A stretch of DNA of 64,000 nt from the NCBI GenBank assembly GCA_039105265.1, contig JAPFFF010000002.1:682001-746000 (forward strand). The letters are read 5' to 3'. Numbering within the stretch: position 1 is the stretch's first letter; every line of letters starts with the position of its first letter. Source of the DNA: Tritrichomonas musculus. Lineage: Eukaryota; Parabasalia; Tritrichomonadida; Tritrichomonadidae. Both the position numbers and the translations under genes were made by a program. Under the pieces are notes generated by a model. It was not told where the DNA came from. It did no database searches and saw only the letters and a program-made list of their open reading frames with translations. Of the stretch, positions 9,630-17,916 are shown piece after piece.

Positions 9630-10502
9630 TTGAAAACATATTTGGTTGACAATGTTCTAAAAATGGATCCTTCTCAGAGGAACGTATGGTTCATCACTGG
9701 ATGCTCCAAAGGTTTCGGACTATGCCTTGTTAAAGCCCTTCTAGCATCTGAACAGCAAAAGTTTCATGTCACAGCAACAACTCGTACACCAGATACATTA
9801 TTAAAAGAACTTAACGAAGCACATTTAGATGTGAGTCGTGTTCTTGCTCTAAATGTAGATTTAATGAATGAAGACAGCATTAGAGATGCTCTTAATAAAA
9901 CAGTTGAAAAATTCGGTAAGATTGATGTAATTGTTAATAATGCAGGATTTGGATTAACAGGTTGCCTTGAAGAAGCCAAAACTGAAGATTTCCACAAGCT
10001 TTTTGATATAAATGTTTTTGCAGTTCACAAAGTCATTCGCAATGTACTCCCAATAATGAGGAAACAAAATCATGGATTAATATTAAACATAGCATCAATT
10101 GGTGCACAATGCCCAAGAGGTGGAAATGGTATATATGCTGCAACTAAGGCTGCTGTTGTTGCAATGACAGAATCTCTTGCAGATGAAGGATCTGATTTCA
10201 ACATTAAAGCCTGTGCGATTTGTCCTGGACCATATAGAACAAACTTCCAGTCAAATTTGCAAACTGTTCAACCACAAGTAGAAGCGTATTCCAGAATTCA
10301 TGAAACCCTCAATAATTTTATGTCAATGAGATTTCCAGGTGATCCAGAAAATGGAGCAAAAACTATCATAAAAGTCGCATTCCTCGAAAATATCCCAACT
10401 GTTTTCTTCTTGGGTGAAATGTCATGTACAAATGCCAAAAAGAAATTTACCGCACTTTCAAGCCAAGTCACAGAATTTGAAAAATTATCACTCGAAGGTT
10501 AA
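9630..10502 (+). CDS. Short-chain dehydrogenase/reductase (SDR), classical type
   Basis: A 290-aa Rossmann-fold NAD(P)(H)-dependent oxidoreductase. The cofactor motif TGCSKGFG is at residues 23-30, with Arg52 after strand 2 (consistent with NADP preference). There is an NVDL segment at 75-78, NNAG at 103-106, and the catalytic residues Asn128, Ser156 and Tyr169-x3-Lys173 (YAATK). The PGP motif is at 199-201. Length and motif order match classical SDRs of the FabG/17-beta-HSD-like group; the substrate cannot be deduced. The reading frame has two candidate starts: ATG at 9630, or ATG at 9663 (MDPSQRN), which begins just before the Rossmann strand and is the more natural start. The protein is likely cytosolic, with no signal or membrane segment. 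Many trichomonad SDRs appear bacterial in origin, so lateral transfer is possible but not tested. The 3' end TAAATAAA could serve the TAAA-type trichomonad polyadenylation signal. Confidence 0.92.
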   Translation: MKTYLVDNVLKMDPSQRNVWFITGCSKGFGLCLVKALLASEQQKFHVTATTRTPDTLLKELNEAHLDVSRVLALNVDLMNEDSIRDALNKTVEKFGKIDVIVNNAGFGLTGCLEEAKTEDFHKLFDINVFAVHKVIRNVLPIMRKQNHGLILNIASIGAQCPRGGNGIYAATKAAVVAMTESLADEGSDFNIKACAICPGPYRTNFQSNLQTVQPQVEAYSRIHETLNNFMSMRFPGDPENGAKTIIKVAFLENIPTVFFLGEMSCTNAKKKFTALSSQVTEFEKLSLEG

Positions 10503-11880
10503 ATAAAATACATTTCATAAAATACTATTGATGAAATTAAATACATTATTTAAAGTATTCATAAAATAAGGGTTTTAAAAATATTCAAGGTCAATTTTAT
10601 ATTAATTGGCCATGATATGATCGTTTTTTAACATATCTGAATTTTTTATCTGTCACTTTGTAAAAATATCTCCAAATTAAAATGATAAAACTACTAATAT
10701 TTAATAATTTTATATTATTTGTCATCAATTATTTTATATATATTTGAATTGTATGAAAAAAGAAAGAAAAAAAAAAAATCAGAATAAAATTTTCTCTTTT
10801 ATGTGTATAATGAAAGCGCGTTATACATTCAATTTTTTAACTTTTTGAAATGTACTATATATCGTTTCGATCAAAACTGGACTTGGTAATAAAAAGTAAT
10901 GTTTTAAAATGGTATTTAGAAAATCGTTTTGCAAATGTATAATTTTTAGAGAAACATTTTGCATGTCTTAAAGATATAATTGATGCAATTCTTTTTTATT
11001 TACAAGCAGGTATTTGATATATTTAAATAGTATCCAATGTAGCCCTTGCATTTGGAGGTATATAAACTGTGGGGAGTATAATAACTAGGTAATAATAATA
11101 AATGAAAAAAATGCAACAAACAGATTATTATGTTGAGTGCATATTATAATGAGGAAAGTATTATTGAGGAACTCTATCAGTCGATTTATGGTGTGGGCGT
11201 GTTAACATTGATTGCATGTGACTAAAGTTAACTTGTTAATATTTAAAAAAAAAAAAAAAAAAAAAACACTTGTAATCTAAAATATTGTTGATTGATTTTA
11301 CAAATGAAATAAAGTTATCTTCGTTTTCGATCTAACACAAATTCAAAATCATTTATTTTGATGATATTACGCTATAAAAAGCTTCGGTATAGTCATGATT
11401 TAAATATAGCAAAAGCTGTTTACACAATTCAAAGGCAACCCTTAAAAAAAAGTATTAGTAATAAACATAGAACTTACTTCAAATGATTTTCTCTTCCATG
11501 TTAATGTCTTTTGAAGGTATTTCCTATATACAATTTCATCTTAAGATATTTGGATGGTGACCTAGACATATCTTTCAACGAAAACTTATTAATTCAATCC
11601 AATTAAAAATCAATCTTTTTAATTTTTTTGATTTTATGAAAAAGATAAAAGTAAAAGTATATATCGGCAGGTTTGGATCCCAAATAATGACATTTAAAAG
11701 TTCTCAAATTGTCACTTTGAATCCATTTTTCATTTTTAATTAACTTTAATAATTTAAACAGCACATTTTTCTGCATTATCTAACAATTTTTTTTAAATTT
11801 TTGTCTGCTTCGCTAGAAATTTTGAAAAATCATCTCAATATAATTTCAAATACAAATACAGATCTTTTGATTAAACAAAA
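10503..11880. other. Gene-free AT-rich region
   Basis: No coding region, tRNA or clear repeat is recognisable. It contains a ~22-base A run at about 11247-11266, a short GTATAA...TTATAC stem around 10804-10826, and the sequence ATTGGCCATGA (about 10605), which also occurs near 7853 and 9377. The last 100 bases run up to the virus-like fossil. Confidence 0.55.
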
Positions 11881-11887
11881 TAGTATA

Positions 11888-11909
11888 CGTTAGGCTGTGC
11901 GTCCTAACG
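11888..11909. promoter_or_regulatory. Stem-loop next to the Rep-like gene, possible replication origin
   Basis: CGTTAGG and CCTAACG form a perfect 7-bp stem with the loop CTGTGCGT. The stem sequence is partly repeated downstream as CCTAACGG and CCTAACCG, resembling iterons. Just before it is TAGTATAC, reminiscent of the nonanucleotide used by circovirus-type Rep proteins. Position beside a Rep-like gene suggests an origin relic. This is inference only. Confidence 0.35.
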
Positions 11910-12325
11910 GCCTCCCAGACCTAACCGCACATATGATTTCACCAAGACCATTTATAAATATTTTTTCTCTATTTTTTATTTTTATTTTTATATTTTTAAT
12001 TTTTTATCTTCATATCAAAAAACAAATGTGGGGAAAAAGAAAGAACCATATGATGACATTCTGGACACATAAATACCCTAAAAAACTGCCAGATAACTCC
12101 ACTTATCTATGTGCATGTGAGGATACTTGTGAGAATGGTAGATATCATGGTCATGTATTTTTTTATTTCAAAAATCCAGAAGATATGAAGTATGTTAAGA
12201 GCTTATTTGGTCATAATGCTCATTTAGAAGTGCCTCGTAGATGCAGCTGGTGTATTCGATCTATTCTGAATAGCAATAATAGAAAACATGACTTCCAAGA
12301 ATTTGGTGAACGGCCATTAGATTAA
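11897..12325 (+). pseudogene. Fossil Rep-like (HUH endonuclease) domain of the virus-like element
   Basis: Part of the fossil. The recognisable homology starts near 12026 (MWGKRKNHMM); the hydrophobic stretch before it looks like translated spacer. The sequence shows the Rep order: a first strand (THKYP), a His-hydrophobic-His motif inside YHGHVFFYFK, and a distal segment ending in EFGERP, which matches the end of CRESS-type Rep catalytic domains. Rep proteins nick a stem-loop origin to start rolling-circle replication. No helicase domain follows on this strand. It is treated as a fossil part, with the identification based on motif order only. Confidence 0.5.
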
Positions 12326-12342
12326 TTTTTTGTATTTGAAAA

Positions 12343-12610
12343 ATGAGCTTTGTTCCATTAAAAGGCTTTATAAATGATTATGAGATATTAATTAAATACC
12401 CTTTCACCATAAGAAATAAGAAAATACGTAAACCATTGAAAGATTCAAAACATAATGAAGGTTATTATTGCCAAACAATTTTTGCCTTACGATGATCCTG
12501 CTCACAAAAAAGAAGTTGATCATAAAAAGCGTAACCGTAAAGATAACAGTCTACGTAATTTACGATGGGTAACGCATTCTGACAACAATCATAATCGTAA
12601 AATGCCGTAA
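12343..12610 (+). pseudogene. Fossil HNH endonuclease of the virus-like element
   Basis: The 5' part encodes a NUMOD4-like segment (FVPLKGFINDYEILIKY). The 3' part encodes a classical HNH signature (VDHKKRNRKDNSLRNLRWVT followed by HSDNNHNR), as in phage and giant-virus HNH enzymes. The remnant is broken. Its place between the Rep-like and helicase-like remnants suggests it belonged to the same element or was a homing passenger in it. Confidence 0.7.
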
Positions 12611-12626
12611 TTTATTTTTATTCAAA

Positions 12627-12821
12627 ATGATTGATATATTAATTATTCAAGGAAAAATTCGTTTTAATCCACCTATAACAAATCAAAAAGTTGCAGATTT
12701 GAAAAGAGAACACAATTTTAAATACATAGATATAACAAATAATTATGTGACATGTTCAGTGCCTTGTAATTGGATACCAGCAAAGGGGTTTATGGATGAA
12801 TTAGAACTCTGGAGTGAATGA
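12627..12821 (+). other. Small frame inside the virus-like fossil
   Basis: A 64-aa frame (MIDILIIQGKIRFNPPI and onward) with one hydrophobic start segment and a C-terminal Trp/Glu tail. It has no recognised family. It directly follows the HNH remnant and overlaps the end of the minus-strand helicase remnant by some 20 bases, so the two strands' genes converge here. Whether it was ever a gene is uncertain. Confidence 0.3.
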
Positions 12822-14105
12822 TCGATATAATTGACTGAAATACTCTTGATTTCCTCTTTTCTCTGATGATCTCTCCATAACTAAGAATCTTCTATCATCT
12901 TCTTCTATTTTTAGTGGTGTAGAGTCATATTTCTTGTTATTAATAAAGTTTTTCACTTCATTGCATATGAGAAGCATCTTGTACATGATGCTGATGTTCA
13001 AATTTCCTGTGAGATTCTCAAGGTTGCAATTCTTATTTGCATATGACCCAAGCAAATTTCAAATGATGTCTGTGAATGTATTCTTACCTGTTCCTTGTAT
13101 TCCTGTAATTATTATTGCTGCCTTTGTCTTTTGGCCAACTTTCTGTATTATGAATGATACCCAATTGATAGCATAATCATAGATTTCTTTTTTCTTGTTG
13201 CAAATAATTTGTTCTATGTTAGTTAAGAATAGCTGAATCAATTCCATTCTTATTTCTCTTTGAGGAACAGGGAAATATTCAAATATCTGAATGAAAGGGA
13301 ATGCATTCTCTCTTCCAGGAAAGATTGTTAATTGCTCATATAAAACAAAGTTCTTATTCTGTCCTGTATTTAAGTTTTTGTCTGCAGTCACTTTTCCGAT
13401 ATTGATCATCATTATTTTGTGTTTGAGCTGTTGTGCACTCGTCATTACTAATTGCGCTCGTCTATACGATGGATCTCTCACTTTCATCAAGATTAATGGA
13501 GGTGTGATATCTATTTGACAAATCACTTTTTAAAGATCAGTCATGAATTCGCCTACTCTGATAATTGAACGTTCATTTATTGGGCTGACATAATTCTTCT
13601 TTCTTATGCTTGTTAACGTGAAATCATTGTGTGTTTCTATATGAGCCCTGTCATCTATTTTGTTTCGGATATAAATCTCGAGCATATAGCATCTTTGTCT
13701 TTGAGGGAAACAATTTAGAAATGGTAATAGCCACTCATTGCTCATTATTGGAAAATTATTTGTCTATCTTTCAGTGATAAAAGCAGGATCATTTTCTTGC
13801 CTTTGACACCACCATTCTTTCACTATTCCGATAATAAAATCAAAAGTATATGGTGCTTAATTGGCTGAATCATAAATTTAACGAAGATTAAATTCGATTG
13901 GTGCTATTAACAAATAGAGGGTTAAAATGTCTTCTTTGTTTAGCTTGATTGGGCTATTGTTGACTTCGAGATCATTATCTTTTACATATGGCTCATAAGA
14001 ACTGAACACGTTTTCTATTATTATTTGGCTTTCTGTTGGATCAGTATACAAGAAAGGATCGCTATCTTCTTCTTCTGCTAAATCAATAAGTTGGGGATTT
14101 GACAC
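12801..14105 (-). pseudogene. Fossil D5-like/superfamily-3 helicase of the virus-like element
   Basis: A minus-strand region with readable helicase features. It has a segment of the type PGRENAFPFIQIFEYFP, then CNKKKEIYDYAINWVSFIIQ, a Walker A loop GIQGTGKNTF near 13.07 kb, and after it a GNLNISIMYKMLLICNE segment matching the sensor/Walker C area of D5-type helicases. The N-terminal portion toward 14.1 kb is acidic and unassigned. The gene is broken at several points. Such helicases drive viral genome replication, often fused to a primase; no primase motif was recognised here. Confidence 0.65.
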
Positions 14106-14169
14106 TTTAATGTGTGAAGAGTTTTTTTTTTCATTTTATTTTTTTCTTCTTCTCAAATTAAATGTCCTG

Positions 14170-14398
14170 GTGACATAACTTCTCAGAATTTAATGAAACA
14201 GATGTTATCAAAAAGCTCACTCACTCAGAAAGTATTGAGAACTTGAAAAATGAAGGACATAAAAGAGGAAGAAAACAAAAGTATGCCACTGATGAAGAAA
14301 GACATGAAGCAAGAAAACAACAGCAAAAAACATATAGGGAAAGAAAGAAAAAAGAAATAGAAGAATTAAAAGAAAAAGTTAAAGAATTTATTAAATAA
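14170..14398 (+). pseudogene. Fossil small basic coiled-coil protein of the virus-like element
   Basis: Encodes a basic segment (HKRGRKQKYATDEERHEARK) followed by a charged helix (KKKEIEELKEKVKEFIK). It resembles the AT-hook/bZIP-like basic proteins often seen in viruses and virus-like elements. There is no clear start in good context. DNA binding is inferred from composition only. Confidence 0.35.
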
Positions 14399-14707
14399 TT
14401 ATTCCATCTGCTCTTGTGACTCTAATCTCTTTGAGAATTATTGGCCACAAGACATCAAAGTGTTCATCGAATCATAAAATTAGTAGGGCTTTATTTTTTT
14501 TGCACTTTGTTGGAATAGCAATATCAGATTCCATTGAAAAAAATTCATTAAAATTAATTTTAGGATCATACCTTTCTGTTAATTTTCGCCAGGCCATGCA
14601 AGAATAGGGCTCGATATCAGGATCTATCTTGTTGTGTCTTATCATTATATATACTATTTTTCTCTTTGATTTCTGGATGAATTGTGTCTATTTTTTTTTT
14701 TTTTTTT

Positions 14708-14800
14708 TTAGTCGTCATTTAGAAATGAATATATTGGATTCTCGAAATATTCAATTTGTTCTGTTTCATCCCAATCATCATTCGTGAAAAATTCGGACAT
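14708..14800 (-). other. Small acidic frame at the edge of the virus-like fossil
   Basis: A 30-aa acidic frame starting MSEFFTNDDWDETEQ. It is preceded on its 3' side by a T run. Between it and 14.4 kb the minus strand also encodes another fragment (MIRHNKIDPDIEPYSCMAWR) without a recognisable family. Both have the strand and style of the fossil's minus-strand genes; their function is unknown. Confidence 0.25.
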
Positions 14801-15200
14801 TAAAAAGTATGAAACTTTTACAAAGGATTACAAAGATATAAGAAATTGGCTTTAGGCCTATTACTTGCTGAAAGTTATTTTTCTCAAAAGAATCATGAAC
14901 ACAATAATTGCATTAGCAATCAGCATCAAATATTATCCAAGTAATTTGACCATTCGGTTAATATGAACTCATGATATTGAATTACTCTTCTGCTTTATGA
15001 GGCTCTTATCTTATTATGATCATAGTCTTGAGAATGCAATTAGTATTCCAATGAGAGCTATATTAATTTGTAAATATTATCTCAATATAAAAAAAAAGTA
15101 GAATTTTAGAGGTATTGTGCTCCATTTTTTCATCAAATATCAAAAATCTAAGCTTCATTTCTTGATTTTATAATAATAAACTTCAATGAAATTAATTATT
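14801..15200. other. AT-rich region right of the virus-like fossil
   Basis: No intact gene was seen. Minus-strand fragments look like decayed coding sequence (for example around 14.85-15.0 kb) but no family could be named. The right boundary of the fossil may lie somewhere here. Confidence 0.4.
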
Positions 15201-15380
15201 TTATGAATCCTGAAAAAATACAAATATGGATGAAACCTCTGTACGTATCCATAATTGATACAAAAGAGCCATTGCTCCTAGATAAATTAGTACAATTAAA
15301 ATCAATATAAAGAAAAATGAAAAGGAATACTGTACAGCAATAGGAACTTGTTCATCTGTGAAAGTTTTACCATTCATCAT
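15201..15380 (-). CDS. Putative small single-pass membrane protein, 59 aa
   Basis: The frame starts MMNGKTFTDEQVPIAVQYSF, followed by a strongly hydrophobic segment (residues ~20-41) and a short tail after a Trp. The polar N-terminus (NGKTFTDEQ) is well composed for a real protein, unlike AT-rich noise. The frame is also open upstream for five codons (FFNPLFR) before a stop, so a 5' exon or a truncated larger gene is possible. No family was recognised. It could equally be a relic of the adjacent fossil. The product, if made, would sit in a membrane with a ~20-residue cytosolic or lumenal head. Confidence 0.35.
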   Translation of the reverse strand: MMNGKTFTDEQVPIAVQYSFSFFFILILIVLIYLGAMALLYQLWIRTEVSSIFVFFQDS

Positions 15381-15975
15381 TCTGAAAAGAGGATTGAAGA
15401 ATTATATAAGATATTTAATGTTCTTTTCTTTGAAATAATACAAGGGTTCAACTTTGAATAATTGATAAATGAAAGAATCATTGTTCAATTAAAATAACAC
15501 TTTTGTGATAAATTAGCTCAAGGCAATAAAGCAGATTTATTCTGTATTTTTATTTGACTCGTAAGACGATTACAAAAAATTTGAGTTTTTTAGTATTTGA
15601 TCGAAAAAAGCATTAAATACATTCGTAAATATTCCCTTCCAACATTTGATGATTTTTTTCTTTGTAATTACATTAGATTCCTGATAGTTCTATTCCAACT
15701 ACCTCAAAAATTTCCTTTGTTTTCTTTAATATTATATATTTCTATAAGTCTTAATCTCCACTCTAAACCAAATTGCTAATACCTGCGAAGTCTCCAATCG
15801 GCTAATGTATTTACATAAACTGTCTAATATATCTTTCTTCCAATTTTCACTTTTTGCCATTTTAATAGATGAATTCTTTCAAATGATCACTAGCTGCAAT
15901 AATATATTGTTCAATTATGTTTATTACATCCTTTGTGAACTTCTAAAATCAAAGAACCTCATCTCAATAAGCTTG
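15381..15975. other. Gene-poor AT-rich region
   Basis: Only short frames of AT-rich composition occur (15597-15779, 15805-15987). On the minus strand a 42-codon frame beginning MAKSENWKKDILDSL (about 15.85-15.73 kb) reads like a coding remnant, but no family can be named. Confidence 0.4.
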
Positions 15976-15984
15976 ATTCTCAAC

Positions 15985-17815
15985 TAGACTTGTTATTTTG
16001 AGAATCGATATCAAAAACGTCACTTTTTTACATCTGATACTCGATTATCAGTTTACAAATCTGATATCGAGATTATCGATTATCAAGATATCAGGTATGA
16101 AATGTGATATGAAAATAATTGTAAACTTGATATCAATTACCGAGATCTCGAGATCTCAAACAGATTTATCTTTTTTTATAATTGGTATTTGTGATTTTTT
16201 TATATCTAAAAATAAATAATAGAATGCATTGATGTTTATTTTAAGATTAAAATCAAAAAATACATTCTTTTTTAATAAATATTTGAGAATAAATTACGAT
16301 CATGTAATTATCAAAAAGTTTAATTGAAAATTCTGATATCCAAAGCTGAGAAAAAAAATTCTCGATCTCTGAAATCGATCTCGAGAATCTGTGCATATTT
16401 ATGTATCGATATAAAGGGGGATTATCTTATCAATTTTTAACGTATTATTTTCAAGTAAAAAATTGTTTTATATCTAAATATAAGATATATTTTCACATTT
16501 AAATTATACATAAAAGTTTTATATAATAATATATAGTTTATAATATAAGTTAATTGTTAATAGTCTAATTGAAAATATGGATTTTGATATATTTTTCAAT
16601 ATTTCCCATATATGATTAAGTTATGTTTTCATATTATATATTTAATAAATATTCAATTATATTTAATTTCGTTTAATTATTGATGAAAAATATTTATAGT
16701 AGAAATAAAAAGATATCAAAGAAATAAATTTTTCAGAGAGCGTTTATTCAAAAAAAAATTGAACTATTTCCAACTCACTTTTTGAATATTTCAAAAAAAA
16801 ATTGAACTATTTCCAACTAACTTTTTGAATATTTTATAATTATAAATTTATAAATTAAACTTTTTAATTATTATCAATTTATAATTTTGAACTATTTCCA
16901 ACTCACTTTTTGAGATATTCCTACATATTTTTATTTAGATTTTTTCAAGCATAAGTAATATTTTTAGCATTTTTAATTTATTAATTAGATTATTTTATCT
17001 AAATAATTTTTTAAATTTCCTTATATAAAATAGATTATCTTTTAATTCTGAAAAACAAATAATCAATAAATTTGAATATTTCAGTTTTTTTTTGCTTATA
17101 TAATAACTTTTTTGGTAACATTCATAAAGATATATTAAAAATCAAGGCTTTCTAATATCTTTACTGATCAGTTTTTATTAAATACATCTAAGATATGATT
17201 AAAATTTAGTTTTTGAAATATTTTTAATAAAACCAGAATTTATGAATAGTATAGTTAGTAATTATTTATTATTATTCTTGATATCTTTTCTATTAATTAG
17301 TATTGATTTATTTTTTTATTTCTTTCTTTCTATGAAATAACGTTCAAATAAATAAGATAATATATTTGTATTATTCATATATCTTGGTAATTAAGAAAAT
17401 TTGTTTTTTATTTTATATATATAATTGTATAATATTTAGTATAAGTAAAAAATAAACTATACATATTTACTAAAGCTGTTAAAAATTTTAAAATATTAAC
17501 ATTTTTCCATTTTTTATTCAATTTTTATAAATAAAAATTGAATGTAGAAAAATAAAATTTGAATGCGACCAAATTTTTTTATTAGAAAAATTCAAACTTT
17601 TTCAGAAATTTAAAAAATCATCATTTATCTTTATATCCCTACTATAATTTTTATTGAATATTCTTTAACTTTTATATAATTCCATTAATTAAATTCATTT
17701 TTTATATTTAAATTACTTCGTTTTCACTTTGGTAAAATCGTAAAATTGATTCCCCTTTATCGATATCAAAAAGTCAATCAATTATCGATCTCGAGAATCG
17801 GAGAATAACAAGTTT
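15985..17815. mobile_element. Non-autonomous inverted-repeat element with 9-bp target duplication
   Basis: The element is 1,831 bp. Its left end contains ACTTGTTATTTTGAGAATCG and its right end, read inward, ACTTGTTATTCTCCGATTCT. Ten bases (ACTTGTTATT) are exact and more aligns with gaps. Flanking 9-mers ATTCTCAAC are identical (15976-15984 and 17816-17824), pointing to a Mutator-like origin. Subterminal regions are rich in GATATCGATT/CTCGAGAATC motifs on both sides. The interior includes three direct copies of TTGAACTATTTCCAACTCAC (about 16759, 16803, 16887). No transposase frame is present. Confidence 0.7.
16755..16918. repeat. Three direct copies of a ~36-bp repeat
   Basis: The unit TTGAACTATTTCCAACTCAC plus TTTTTGAATATT occurs three times (the second copy has CTAAC in place of CTCAC). 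Copies 1 and 2 are about 43 bp apart and copy 3 follows after a ~50-bp AT-rich insertion. It lies inside the 1.8-kb element. Confidence 0.7.
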
Positions 17816-17916
17816 ATTCTCAACAGTGTTTATTCTTATGGATAAAACTAAAAGCATATTAAAATAAATTGTAATTCAAAACATTTACTATAAATTTATA
17901 TATATATATATAATAA

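Larger units (their letters stand above)
11881..14800. mobile_element. Virus-like element fossil with Rep-like, HNH, D5-like helicase and basic-protein remnants
   Basis: A broken integrated element of about 2.9 kb. Plus-strand parts, left to right: a HUH Rep-like N-terminal domain, an HNH endonuclease remnant and a small frame. Minus-strand parts: a superfamily-3/D5-like helicase remnant and small acidic frames. A small basic coiled-coil remnant lies on the plus strand near 14.2-14.4 kb. Rep domains occur in CRESS-DNA viruses and related plasmids. D5-type helicases are known from nucleocytoplasmic viruses, virophage-like elements and phages. The family is therefore unclear and no capsid or polymerase gene is recognised. 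It carries several breaks, roughly half a dozen or more, yet motifs remain readable, suggesting moderate age. No terminal repeats were found and the outer limits are approximate. Confidence 0.6.

Noticed and set aside
12934-13518. Plus-strand frames of 75-80 codons across the helicase remnant
   Set aside because: Antisense to the helicase motifs, with no domain.
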